In this document: one piece after another, positions 8,812 to 16,804 of the stretch | How the letters are laid out: each line of letters starts with the position of its first letter | Position numbering within the stretch: position 1 is the stretch's first letter | Virus record (IMG/VR): IMGVR_UViG_3300025598_000078 | Coordinates: 1-39,990 of that record | DNA from: a virus | Length of the DNA stretch: 39,990 nucleotides | Strand: one strand, 5' to 3' | The notes under the pieces: generated by a model | What the model saw: only the letters and a program-made list of their open reading frames with translations | What the model was told of the DNA's origin: nothing | Databases searched by the model: none | Position numbers and translations under genes: made by a program

Positions 8812-9897
8812 CTACACTGGTACAGTACCTCTTGTAAGCGTAATAAATGCTTGCTGTATCAGTTTTAATGCTACATCATTTACTGTATTTTGATAATAAC
8901 TAACTTCAAAAATAATTGACTTTTTCTGAGCAATAATACCAAATTCAGGTTGAGTAACCTTTTCATCAAAAATGATAGGCATATTCATCATGCCAATGTT
9001 ATCAGTATTCAAACTGTATTGATAGATGTAATTTACGAAATTTAATGCTTCTTGATTTCTAATTCCAAATATATTAATTTTTACTGTATCTTTAGCTAAT
9101 TGTTGAATACTTGATTGAGTTGCAATTTCATTTTCCCCTGCAACAGCATAACCAGCAACAGCATATCCAGCAACAGCAGTTTTACTTTGATTTGCTTTTG
9201 GAGCAATATTATTAACAATAGGAAACTGTCCAAGTGCTATTGTGGATTGAATATCTACAGAAGCATAAGGGGGTGAAATATTTTGCCCTACCAAATACGA
9301 TGGATACATTTGAAAGAATTGATTTAAAGATAACCAAATAGGTAAACTATTAGAAACAATCACACTTGTAGAATCAAAATCTGTCATCGAGTTAATCAAC
9401 TGTGTATTCATAATAGAATACAAAGCATCACCACGATAATGGTATAAATCTGCTTGTTTATAATAGTTATCTCTACGACTGAAAGCAAAAGTTAAATCTT
9501 CATAATTCGCTACATATAACAAATTAGGATTTAGTAAATTGAAATCTTGTATAAGTTGTGGAGAAGTAAAAATAGTATGGTTATAAGCTGTTGTACGATC
9601 TTCCAATTGATGCATTTCAGTATTAAAATGGAATGATCCATTAACTGTAATTTTCCTCGATGGAAGGGTACTCCCTTTGTTGTTGAATTCAGCAAAACCA
9701 TAAGTTAAGGCATTATAAATTGCTGTATCATTTAAAAGTGTTGCATTTACCCAAAAAACATAGCCATCCAAAGGCAAAATTAACTTCACATACAAAGTAA
9801 AAGTAACCTGTTCATTTCCTGACAGAGTTTGCATACCCTGAGTTAAACCAGCACCTAATTGTGGTTTAGCTCCTGAAGTTTCATTAACTGTGGTCAT
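8812..9897 (-). CDS. Neck or tail-completion protein (putative)
   Basis: A 361-residue protein between the HK97 gp10-like neck protein and the small structural protein before the sheath. Tail terminators or completion proteins usually sit here, though this one is longer than typical terminators (about 150 residues). The first 60 residues include FTLYVKLILPLDGYVFWVNATLL. Residues 240-256 carry three tandem AVAGY-type units encoded by a 15-bp repeat. The C-terminal third (VKINIFGIRNQEALNFVNYI, IIFDEKVTQPEFGIIAQKK) looks like a compact alpha/beta domain that could be the terminator itself. The start overlaps the upstream stop by a base. Confidence 0.5.
   Translation of the reverse strand: MTTVNETSGAKPQLGAGLTQGMQTLSGNEQVTFTLYVKLILPLDGYVFWVNATLLNDTAIYNALTYGFAEFNNKGSTLPSRKITVNGSFHFNTEMHQLEDRTTAYNHTIFTSPQLIQDFNLLNPNLLYVANYEDLTFAFSRRDNYYKQADLYHYRGDALYSIMNTQLINSMTDFDSTSVIVSNSLPIWLSLNQFFQMYPSYLVGQNISPPYASVDIQSTIALGQFPIVNNIAPKANQSKTAVAGYAVAGYAVAGENEIATQSSIQQLAKDTVKINIFGIRNQEALNFVNYIYQYSLNTDNIGMMNMPIIFDEKVTQPEFGIIAQKKSIIFEVSYYQNTVNDVALKLIQQAFITLTRGTVPV
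9137..9181 (-). repeat. 15-bp tandem repeat, three copies, within a CDS
   Basis: Three in-frame 15-bp units (core CCAGCAACAGCATA on the plus strand) at 9137-9151, 9152-9166 and 9167-9181 encode A-V-A-G-Y repeats, probably a flexible or length-variable linker in the neck/tail protein. Confidence 0.8.
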
Positions 9898-10370
9898 TAT
9901 TCAACCCATGCTTTTAACGAATGTTCAAATAAACCTGAATACATAAATGATGGCCTACGGGCGCCGTAATACTCTTTAAATTTTTGACCTTTTTTCGGCT
10001 TTTTAATATTTCGACCATTTACAGTTCTAAGCGTTTTTCCTTGTAACGCGGCTTGTGTAGGTATGCCATATTCTCCATATCTACTCGCTACTTCTTCTAC
10101 TTGCTGTTGCGTAATAAATTCATGCAATTTATCAGTAATATTTTCGCTACTTTTAGCAAAAACTTTTCCTACATCAACAGTGTCGCCTTTTATTAATGCA
10201 GCTATACCATCCGCCGCATCTTCAGCTAAAGCATTTGCTATAAAATCTTTTCTGTAATTAGAAAACATAGAAAAAATACCATAAGTTTCTTCTAGCTTTT
10301 TACCTACAGTGTAAGTAGTTTCGCCTTCTTCTACTTCAGGAACTTCATTTACACCTAATTTAAGTTTCAT
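9897..10370 (-). CDS. HK97 gp10-like neck protein
   Basis: A 157-residue protein, taking the ATG at 10370. This start overlaps the upstream stop as TAATG and has GGGGG about nine bases upstream; a start 15 bases earlier is possible. The central region (FITQQQVEEVASRYGEYGIPTQAALQ) and a basic C-terminal part (NGRNIKKPKKGQKFKEYYGARRPSFMYSG) resemble minor tail or neck proteins of the HK97 gp10 type, which connect head and tail. It sits between the DUF4054-like adaptor and the 361-residue protein, the usual position. Confidence 0.6.
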   Translation of the reverse strand: MKLKLGVNEVPEVEEGETTYTVGKKLEETYGIFSMFSNYRKDFIANALAEDAADGIAALIKGDTVDVGKVFAKSSENITDKLHEFITQQQVEEVASRYGEYGIPTQAALQGKTLRTVNGRNIKKPKKGQKFKEYYGARRPSFMYSGLFEHSLKAWVE

Positions 10371-10828
10371 TAAGTTAGCCCCCATAATGTACCAAGCGAT
10401 TGCATATAGGCTATAGCTTGACGGCCATAAGGGTTTTTTATGGCTTCTAAACTAATTAAATCAAGATTTTGTAAACCTTTACCAACAGATAAAGATTCGC
10501 TGGTAGTAACATCGCTCGCAGCATTAACAACTCCAGCCACGAAATTATTCATACCATAAGCTTTTCTTGCATCAGCAAAAAATGTTTGGCCAGCATAATC
10601 TTGTTGAAATTGCAATAAAAGACTTCCCCCGTAGTTATATACAGTTATTGTGTATATATCCGGTAAAGTATTAGAGAAATCTAAAGGTACTAAATCTAGC
10701 GCTACTTGAAACGCGTATGTGTAGCCGGGATCTGTAGGACTTATGACTACAGAATTTAATCCCATTACAGCTTGTGACCAAGCTACAAAACCTGCTAAAG
10801 TTGGCGGAGAAGTAATGGGATCACTCAT
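10370..10828 (-). CDS. Head-tail adaptor (DUF4054-like)
   Basis: A 152-residue protein beginning at the ATG for MSDPITSPPTLAGF; an upstream TTG at 10834 is less likely. The pattern of a long helix containing AFQVALDLVPLDF, then DIYTITVYNYGGSLLLQF, then FFADARKAYGMNNFVAGVVNAASD and a C-terminal helix with L-E-A-I-K-N-P-Y-G-R-Q-A-I-A-Y is characteristic of DUF4054 head-tail connector proteins of this phage type. These proteins bind the portal ring. Neighbours on both sides support the assignment. Confidence 0.75.
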   Translation of the reverse strand: MSDPITSPPTLAGFVAWSQAVMGLNSVVISPTDPGYTYAFQVALDLVPLDFSNTLPDIYTITVYNYGGSLLLQFQQDYAGQTFFADARKAYGMNNFVAGVVNAASDVTTSESLSVGKGLQNLDLISLEAIKNPYGRQAIAYMQSLGTLWGLT

Positions 10829-10859
10829 AATCAAATTGTACCTAAGTTAAATTAAAAAA

Positions 10860-11366
10860 TCATGCTTTTCTTGGCCTACCTCTACCTTTTGGAGCAATGC
10901 CTTCCTTGACTACTTCAATGGTTTGTTCAAACTTAGGTTCATTATCAGCGTAATTCTTTTTTTCTTCAATAATTTCTATTTCTAAAGGCGCTTTTTGTTT
11001 TAAACCCATCTGTTGAGCAGTTTCAGATATTTTTTGATCTGATGCTACTGCTGTAATTTTTCTAGCTTCAGTTGCTCTATCAATCATGGTCTGATCTCTA
11101 ACAGAAATACCATTCTCAATAGCTTCAACATTAATAGGCTTGTCAATGCGATAAGCCATTCCTGAAAAATTACCTTTAATTTTATCTACAGGAATTAATC
11201 CATAAATTTCATGCTGTTTAATAATCTGATCAATTTCATCGTTCGATCCTTTGATCTTAATCTGAGATCCAGCCCTTATTCTTTCCATGAAAGGCCTTGG
11301 ATTTTCCAGCAACATATAAGTGAATTGATGATCCTGTTTTGTACAATTAGCTATATAAAGTTCCAT
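10860..11366 (-). CDS. Conserved head-associated protein (unknown function)
   Basis: A 168-residue protein. The start at 11366 (MELYIANCTKQDHQFTYMLL) is preferred because it has GGGAA seven bases upstream and because this opening is typical of a common capsid-adjacent family. The reading frame is open back to a GTG at 11429 without a ribosome binding site. The N-terminal half is a compact domain (ENPRPFMERIRAGSQIKI). The remainder is charged and ends in a Lys/Arg/Gly-rich tail (APKGRGRPRKA) that could contact DNA or the capsid interior. Function is unknown. It lies between the major capsid module and the adaptor. Confidence 0.6.
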   Translation of the reverse strand: MELYIANCTKQDHQFTYMLLENPRPFMERIRAGSQIKIKGSNDEIDQIIKQHEIYGLIPVDKIKGNFSGMAYRIDKPINVEAIENGISVRDQTMIDRATEARKITAVASDQKISETAQQMGLKQKAPLEIEIIEEKKNYADNEPKFEQTIEVVKEGIAPKGRGRPRKA

Positions 11367-11474
11367 AATATTTTCCCAGTTGGGTGGGTGACAGATGATG
11401 CGGCACTTCTTTTGAAAGTACCCTGCCACCCATTGTTACAAACTTGGCATCACACAAGTTTTAATACTATAACA

Positions 11475-11630
11475 TTAACTTTTTGAAGCTGGTTGATCTA
11501 ATTTAGCGTTTTCAGATACTTCAGGAGCAGGTGTATCGTTTACAACTGAATTACCATTCGCTTTTCCCATAAATTCACGAACTTCTTCCATGAACTTTTC
11601 TAGCTCTCTAAGAACATTTTCAATCATCAT
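11475..11630 (-). CDS. Small acidic helical protein after the capsid gene
   Basis: A 51-residue protein, MMIENVLRELEKFMEEVREF then a polar tail. The start at 11630 has AAAGGA seven bases upstream; the frame opens further upstream, but that stretch runs into a terminator hairpin. It is a likely coiled-coil helix plus a disordered tail and is not recognised. It sits directly beyond the terminator that follows the major capsid gene. Confidence 0.5.
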   Translation of the reverse strand: MMIENVLRELEKFMEEVREFMGKANGNSVVNDTPAPEVSENAKLDQPASKS

Positions 11631-11643
11631 AATTTTTTCCTTT

Positions 11644-11671
11644 AAAAAAAACCCCACAATGAAGTGGGGTT
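11644..11671 (-). terminator. Rho-independent terminator after the major capsid gene
   Basis: An 8-bp perfect stem (AACCCCAC at 11650-11657 paired with GTGGGGTT at 11664-11671) has a six-base loop and, on the minus strand, is followed by seven T residues (11644-11650). It lies 20 bases past the capsid stop. It would end most transcripts after the capsid gene and let some through, giving more capsid mRNA than mRNA for downstream neck and tail genes. Confidence 0.85.
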
Positions 11672-11692
11672 AGTTTACTTCGCGCATTAAAA

Positions 11693-12718
11693 TCAATAAG
11701 CCGCAGATAGCAAATACATTGCTTCAGGTCTTAAACCCCAACCTGATGTAGATCTCATTGTGTATAAAGTTGTGATGCCGCCGTCAGGGATCGGAGTAGG
11801 GATCTCTGTAGGAGCAGACACATCAGTAAGCATCAATGATGTTGCAGTTTGATTTGGAGTTAAAGTTGCAAAAATGTTAGTGTTAATTTGTGCGTTAGCT
11901 TTAGGAATCTTAAGTTCAGGAGCAATTAAAAGAATTGCATCTGTACCGCCAGCGCCCTGACCAATGAGAGTATCATCGGCTGCAAAACTAACATCATCGC
12001 CACCTGCCCATGAAGCAACAGTTTCAACTAAACCTGCGGCTGTTTCAACACCAGCACCAATTCTTTGGAACTGAGTTAAAGAAACAACGCCTGAGTAGCT
12101 GATTTGGCTAATAAAGCGTTGTGGAGCTAAGAACACTAAACGCAATGGCTGACCAATTTGCAATGTATTGGTTTTTAAAGTACCAATCATGTTTAGCATA
12201 TATTGAGCCAATTGTCCTGAATCCCACTTAGAATAGCCTGTATTACCATTTGTATCAGCACCTAATGTAGATGTTGTGATACCAGCAGTATTGAGCAAGC
12301 CTTCGCCATTGGCAGGATTGTAACCATACAATAGTGCATTACGCAACTGTTGTGCAATACCTTGACGAGCAGCAAGACGCATAGCTTGTGGTAAAGCATA
12401 ACCCCAAGCGCCAGTAGCGGCTTCATCAAAGTTATCATATTGTGCTCTAGTTTGAACACGATATGTAGCAGTGCTGATCATAGAAGGGATGACTGAAGCA
12501 CTTGGCAATTGGTTAAATTGAGATTGGTTAGCTTGAACTTGAGTTGTAAGTTGTACTTTTTTAGCGTACACATACAAATCAGCTTCACCTAATCTAGCCA
12601 TTGGGTTTTCTGTAGCAAGAGTTGTAAACGCACCGGAAGCCAAACTGTACTGCATAATCAGTTCAGGCATCATAAAGTGCGGATTAGCTGTTACAAATGA
12701 GGGAGCAAAGCCTGACAT
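11693..12718 (-). CDS. Major capsid protein (DUF2184-like)
   Basis: A 341-residue protein downstream of the protease/scaffold and cement genes and directly before a strong terminator. Visible segments match the DUF2184 major capsid family of HK97 fold: an N-arm (MSGFAPSFVTANPHFMMPEL), an E-loop region near residues 50-90 with YRVQTRAQYDNFDEAATGAW, and a P-domain helix with PQAMRLAARQGIAQQLRNALLYGYN. The C-terminal part ends WGLRPEAMYLLSAAY. It forms the icosahedral shell after scaffold removal. No cleaved N-terminal delta domain is obvious, so maturation cleavage may act mainly on the scaffold. Confidence 0.82.
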   Translation of the reverse strand: MSGFAPSFVTANPHFMMPELIMQYSLASGAFTTLATENPMARLGEADLYVYAKKVQLTTQVQANQSQFNQLPSASVIPSMISTATYRVQTRAQYDNFDEAATGAWGYALPQAMRLAARQGIAQQLRNALLYGYNPANGEGLLNTAGITTSTLGADTNGNTGYSKWDSGQLAQYMLNMIGTLKTNTLQIGQPLRLVFLAPQRFISQISYSGVVSLTQFQRIGAGVETAAGLVETVASWAGGDDVSFAADDTLIGQGAGGTDAILLIAPELKIPKANAQINTNIFATLTPNQTATSLMLTDVSAPTEIPTPIPDGGITTLYTMRSTSGWGLRPEAMYLLSAAY

Positions 12719-12733
12719 AGTAAAGTTCCTTTA

Positions 12734-13381
12734 TTAAATTAGGCAAAGAGCCACATATTGATTGTAAATCCAGTTAGCAGTATTTGTTCCTGAACTATAG
12801 GAAACAGTTTTATTGCCACTGGTGCTAACTGCGATAACCTTTACAGGGAAAGCAGCTTGTGTACCGGGTTGTGTTGTTGTTACCCAGTTGTTTGTGTAGT
12901 TAAAGTAAACAGTAGTTGTAATCAATTGTCCATCAATACCTACAGAAGCAGGGTCAAGAACCAAAGGAATACGAGCGCCGCTACCAAAACGATAGAAGTT
13001 TACTGACATACCGGGGCTAAATAGAGGCGCTGTACTCTGTGGAGTAGTAATACCTGCATAAGCCTGATTGTAGACTGCGATACCTGTTGGGTTTGCAGAG
13101 CCAGTAGCTTGAAGAACTGAAGAACCAAGAGTTGCAGTGCCGGGCTGTACGTTGCCTGATAAAGTACCTTGGCCATTCTGTCCAACAGCAGAAAATTCCT
13201 GAATTGGAATACCGCCCCAAATAGGTGTAGTTGCTGATGTAGAAAGAACACCACCAGCTAAGTAAAACTTAACTGCTGGATCATCTTGTGCATCACCTTG
13301 CGTAAAACCAGCGGAGTTGGTATTAAATAAACCAGCCGCGTTGGTTGTTTGCATAGGATTTAGTGAAATGAGTGCTGACAT
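12734..13381 (-). CDS. Capsid cement/decoration protein (putative)
   Basis: A 215-residue protein between the protease/scaffold and the major capsid gene. Its make-up is almost all beta-forming, with many Thr/Ser/Gly/Asn and few charges (GTLSGNVQPGTATLGSSVLQ, SPGMSVNFYRFGSGARIPLV). Position and composition fit a structural cement protein that stabilises the expanded capsid. The family was not identified beyond that. The intervals to both neighbours are short (10 to 16 bases), so all three are in one operon. Confidence 0.65.
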   Translation of the reverse strand: MSALISLNPMQTTNAAGLFNTNSAGFTQGDAQDDPAVKFYLAGGVLSTSATTPIWGGIPIQEFSAVGQNGQGTLSGNVQPGTATLGSSVLQATGSANPTGIAVYNQAYAGITTPQSTAPLFSPGMSVNFYRFGSGARIPLVLDPASVGIDGQLITTTVYFNYTNNWVTTTQPGTQAAFPVKVIAVSTSGNKTVSYSSGTNTANWIYNQYVALCLI

Positions 13382-13391
13382 AATCTAATCC

Positions 13392-14252
13392 TTATTTTCT
13401 GTTGTTGTTGAGGTTAAAATCTTTAACTCTTAAAGATGGTACTTTAAATGAATCGAGCCATCCAAATCCACCTTTAAATCTGCTGATAGTACGACCTGAA
13501 GCATCTCTTTCCTTAATTTCGTATTCAGCATCAGCCGCATACATAGCTGGAGATTTAGCCGCAACTAAAGCATCATTAAAAATTTGCTTTTCTGCAATAG
13601 AAAGCATCTTTTCACCTTTGATTTCTTTAAGAAGATTTACATCTTTATAAGTATCAGAGTATGCCTGTAAACCACGCAACAAACGCTTACGATAAGCAAC
13701 TAAACTTTCACCTTGTAATGGTCTTGAAGCAGATTTACCAAAAGCGGAGAAAACGCTATCGGCTTTAGCTTGTGCATCAGCATATTTAGCTTCTTCTTCA
13801 TCCATCTTCATAGCTTCTTCATCTTTCTTAGACATTTTTTTGTCATCGTCATCATCATCATCGTCATCATCTTTTTTGAATTCCATGTGACCGGGATGTT
13901 CAACTTTTCCTTCATCGTCAGGCTTCATTTCTCCAGCCTTTCCATGTTCTTTAGGATCAGAGCCTTCTGCGTCTTTACGATCATCATCGTCATCTTTACG
14001 CTTTTTAGCATCCATCTTTCTTTCCATGAATTTTTTAGCTTCTGATTCTGATTCTTCATCATCATCATCGCACATTGCATCATCATCGTCTTTTTTAGCT
14101 TTCTTTTTGTCAGCCGCAGTAACCAATGGTGGTGCTGGTAAGTTTTTCTCCATACTATCTACACGATAAGCAAGATTGCTCAAGGCTGATAGAATGGCAT
14201 CTAATTTTTCACCTTGGGCATCTGCCTTTGGTGCATTTACATTTTCATTCAT
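13392..14252 (-). CDS. Scaffold protein from internal start (predicted)
   Basis: An in-frame ATG at 14252 (residue 581 of the long protein) has GAGG at 14261-14264, eight bases upstream, and begins exactly where the scaffold-like part begins (MNENVNAPKADAQ). Translation from it would give a free 286-residue scaffold alongside the protease-scaffold fusion. This is the arrangement known for lambda C and Nu3, where the scaffold is read from an internal start in the protease gene. The prediction rests on ribosome binding site and domain boundary; no expression evidence is available. Confidence 0.6.
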   Translation of the reverse strand: MNENVNAPKADAQGEKLDAILSALSNLAYRVDSMEKNLPAPPLVTAADKKKAKKDDDDAMCDDDDEESESEAKKFMERKMDAKKRKDDDDDRKDAEGSDPKEHGKAGEMKPDDEGKVEHPGHMEFKKDDDDDDDDDDKKMSKKDEEAMKMDEEEAKYADAQAKADSVFSAFGKSASRPLQGESLVAYRKRLLRGLQAYSDTYKDVNLLKEIKGEKMLSIAEKQIFNDALVAAKSPAMYAADAEYEIKERDASGRTISRFKGGFGWLDSFKVPSLRVKDFNLNNNRK

Positions 14253-15992
14253 ATTTGATACCTCAGGGTTAGTTAATAAAACTCCGGCTGGATCGCCACC
14301 TTTATCCCATACTCCTTTAGATCCTCTAGCTTTGGTAACAATAGCTATATGATCTAAAAGAAATGGAACACCTTCTATTAAGAGTGGCTCACCATTCTCA
14401 GTAGTAAGTGTAGTGTTTCCTGCTGTATTGTCAAATACAACAGAAGGGGATGTACTAATTTCACCTTCGCAAATCTCATTAATTGCGTCTTGATCGTAAA
14501 TTTTAGCAATACCCCAAACCTCGTCACCTTTAATATAAGGCAACATAATACTTCCAACTGCTCTATCTTTGAATTCTTTTCCATTCAATACAGCAGTTTC
14601 AGGATGATCCATGATCACCATTAAACCATTACATCTTCTTAAAAATTCATCATTCAAATACAGTGATGAATCTCTCCAAACATATTCACCTATAGAACCT
14701 CTATATGCTAATCCAGTTCCAGTAATACGAATTGCCAATAGCATAATATTCGCATACATTTGTGGACTTGGCAAAACATTTGCTTTAACTAATTCTGCAA
14801 CATCCAATTCAGTTTTAATACTTGCTACTTTCATTGCTATTTCTAAACCGGGGTGCAATGGCTGTGGTGGTTGATTAACAGGACACCAATCGTATCCAGT
14901 AGATTCATAATTTAGCTTCACATCGCACTTTTCAAAACCTCTTGCAATGTAAGTACAAAATTGACCATCATCATGCAATACTTCTAGCTTGCCCTTGTAG
15001 TCAATTCCTGTTTCCTCGAAACATTCTCTACGAGCACATTCCTCTAAACTTTCATCTTTTAAATTTTGATGACCACCGGGTACTGCCCATGTGTAAGGGT
15101 AATCCCCACCATCACCTCTGCGAATCATTAAAACTTCGCCACCATCAGTTAAAAATAATATTCCTGAAGCTCTACCTTCTGCTCCAGCATCTTTAGCTAC
15201 AGGCTTGGATTCTTGAACAGGAACTTGTTCCCCATGAATATCTGAAATACTCATTGCTGAATCAGGTACACAATTAGGAACTTGTTTACCATTTTTTTCT
15301 TTCATGCCTATTTGATGATAATCTTCCCAGCATGGATCTTCATCAGGGATAGATTCTGCATAATCAATTAAAGCATCCAAGATATTGGTTAAATCATGCT
15401 TGACATCATCAGCATCACATTTCCACTTACGCAAAGATTTATTAATTCTTGAATCAGGGTCGTTAGCTGTCTTTTCTGAAGTTAATTTTTCTTTCATGCC
15501 CTTCATGCGGGCGCAAAATGACTGCTTGCGAGAGCCACCTTCAGGTTGAGGCGCTTTTAAATGCGCGCCATGTTCTCTATTGTAAGATTCGCGGCCTTTT
15601 TCATTTAAACCGCCATTTTTATTTTTACCTTCTTTAGTTTGCCATGCTTCAGAATCAGATCCAAAACGAGGAACTGGCTCGCCATTTCTAACCATAACAT
15701 CATCAGATTGCATGGCTTTTTGAAGATAATTATCTACTTTTACACCTAAAATTTTACGGCTGATCGCTTCTATCTCATGCCTAATTGAAGCAAGCTGATG
15801 CTTCGCTTCGCTTAATTCAGAGCTTTCATCTTCTATAAATTCAGGGGTACTTAATGGGGTGGGTTCTTCGGGAATTTCATCAGTAGAGTGCTTAATGAAT
15901 TTTTTTGCCACTTCTTTAGGGATGCCAATATTGCTCTTACCGCTTGCGGCAGCGTACATAGCTTTTCGTTGGGCTTCTGACTCAAATGGCAT
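13392..15992 (-). CDS. Prohead protease-scaffold fusion with DUF6321-like and Nudix domains
   Basis: An 866-residue, multi-part head maturation protein. Residues 1-35 have the MPFESEAQRKAMYAAASGKS opening. About 90-195 match DUF6321-like sequence (GLNEKGRESYNREHGAHLKAP; SRKQSFCARMKGMKEKL; TANDPDSRINKSLRKWKC), and 222-243 carry the short GMKEKNGKQVPNCVP motif. A Nudix domain occupies about 272-392, with its box at 306-330 (E314, R322, E323, E326, E327, G329) and one extra residue before E314 relative to the GX5E pattern. Residues about 402-575 look like a DUF2213 prohead protease. From 581 a scaffold follows with a run of ten Asp (708-717) and basic segments. The fusion puts nucleotide hydrolysis and capsid maturation in one chain. 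A second start probably lies at residue 581. Confidence 0.85.
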   Translation of the reverse strand: MPFESEAQRKAMYAAASGKSNIGIPKEVAKKFIKHSTDEIPEEPTPLSTPEFIEDESSELSEAKHQLASIRHEIEAISRKILGVKVDNYLQKAMQSDDVMVRNGEPVPRFGSDSEAWQTKEGKNKNGGLNEKGRESYNREHGAHLKAPQPEGGSRKQSFCARMKGMKEKLTSEKTANDPDSRINKSLRKWKCDADDVKHDLTNILDALIDYAESIPDEDPCWEDYHQIGMKEKNGKQVPNCVPDSAMSISDIHGEQVPVQESKPVAKDAGAEGRASGILFLTDGGEVLMIRRGDGGDYPYTWAVPGGHQNLKDESLEECARRECFEETGIDYKGKLEVLHDDGQFCTYIARGFEKCDVKLNYESTGYDWCPVNQPPQPLHPGLEIAMKVASIKTELDVAELVKANVLPSPQMYANIMLLAIRITGTGLAYRGSIGEYVWRDSSLYLNDEFLRRCNGLMVIMDHPETAVLNGKEFKDRAVGSIMLPYIKGDEVWGIAKIYDQDAINEICEGEISTSPSVVFDNTAGNTTLTTENGEPLLIEGVPFLLDHIAIVTKARGSKGVWDKGGDPAGVLLTNPEVSNMNENVNAPKADAQGEKLDAILSALSNLAYRVDSMEKNLPAPPLVTAADKKKAKKDDDDAMCDDDDEESESEAKKFMERKMDAKKRKDDDDDRKDAEGSDPKEHGKAGEMKPDDEGKVEHPGHMEFKKDDDDDDDDDDKKMSKKDEEAMKMDEEEAKYADAQAKADSVFSAFGKSASRPLQGESLVAYRKRLLRGLQAYSDTYKDVNLLKEIKGEKMLSIAEKQIFNDALVAAKSPAMYAADAEYEIKERDASGRTISRFKGGFGWLDSFKVPSLRVKDFNLNNNRK
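13842..13871 (-). repeat. GAT/GAC triplet tract encoding ten aspartates
   Basis: A 30-base run of aspartate codons within the scaffold part of the fusion protein. It could vary in length by slippage without loss of frame. Confidence 0.85.
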
Positions 15993-16001
15993 ATATAAAA
16001 C

Positions 16002-16802
16002 CTACTGTTGTTTCTCGGATTGTAATTCTTTTTTACCTTTTGTGGTTAAAAAATCTTCAGGTAAATCTTTTATTTTATAAATATACACATAACGACACCT
16101 ACAAAAAACAGCTTCTCCGGGCGCTATGACTTCATCAGTATATCCATTAACTGCTTTTATTAAACGCTTTTCAACAGCCCAACTACCTCTAACCAAATAA
16201 ATAATGCCATCTAACTCTTTGTGATCTTCTCGATAATTGTAATTTGCTTGACGCCAATTGCTATGCCATCTTGCTGCAATTGCGCCGTTATCTACCGCTA
16301 CAATCTCATTAATATTATTAATCAATTTATGTGTTTGGTCAATAATGACTCTACGTTCTTTAAAGTCAATAGTGGCCAAATCTTTTCGTATATTTTTCTT
16401 TTCTTTTTTCTTATCTACAATGTCAGTTCCGCCGATAGGGATACTGGTAGCCCAGCCGGCGAAACGTCTTAAAGTATTGCTGATAGTTTCTTCGCGATTA
16501 TATTTTATTAAGTTTGCTGAGGCCATGATGCGTCGATCAAGTTCGGCGCGGAGTTTAGGCTTTAATTTATCGAGAGTAAATTTAGAAACATTGTCATTAA
16601 TTAATCCGCCTTTTGTAACTAAACGTGAATAAGCTTGACCTAAAGAGCGCTCAATTTCTTTTTGCATCTCTTTTTCTGTAATTAACGATTTTACGGCGGC
16701 TTCGCGTAGTTTTTCTATCCAAAAATCAAGTCTTTTTTGGCTGTCAAAGCCATATCGCATAAAATCGGCGATGGCTGCGGTGACTACCTCATAAAAAGTC
16801 AC
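16002..16802 (-). CDS. Phage head morphogenesis protein (Mu F/SPP1 gp7-like)
   Basis: A 266-residue protein immediately downstream of the portal gene, the usual position for minor head protein F/gp7. The C-terminal part has the family's sign: W-R-Q-A-N-Y-N-Y-R-E-D-H-K-E-L-D-G then I-A-P-G-E-A-V-F-C-R-C-R-Y at about residues 230-245, a motif shared by Mu F-like proteins and thought to bind metal. The N-terminal half is helical. The protein is thought to be a few copies in the prohead and to travel with DNA into the cell in relatives. The start is 3 bases from the portal stop. Confidence 0.8.
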   Translation of the reverse strand: MTFYEVVTAAIADFMRYGFDSQKRLDFWIEKLREAAVKSLITEKEMQKEIERSLGQAYSRLVTKGGLINDNVSKFTLDKLKPKLRAELDRRIMASANLIKYNREETISNTLRRFAGWATSIPIGGTDIVDKKKEKKNIRKDLATIDFKERRVIIDQTHKLINNINEIVAVDNGAIAARWHSNWRQANYNYREDHKELDGIIYLVRGSWAVEKRLIKAVNGYTDEVIAPGEAVFCRCRYVYIYKIKDLPEDFLTTKGKKELQSEKQQ

Positions 16803-16804
16803 GT

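Noticed and set aside
13770-14045. A plus-strand open frame of 91 codons rich in Phe, Ile and Val
   Set aside because: It is the antisense of the Asp/Lys-rich scaffold codons, which read as hydrophobic residues on the other strand, so it only looks like a membrane protein.
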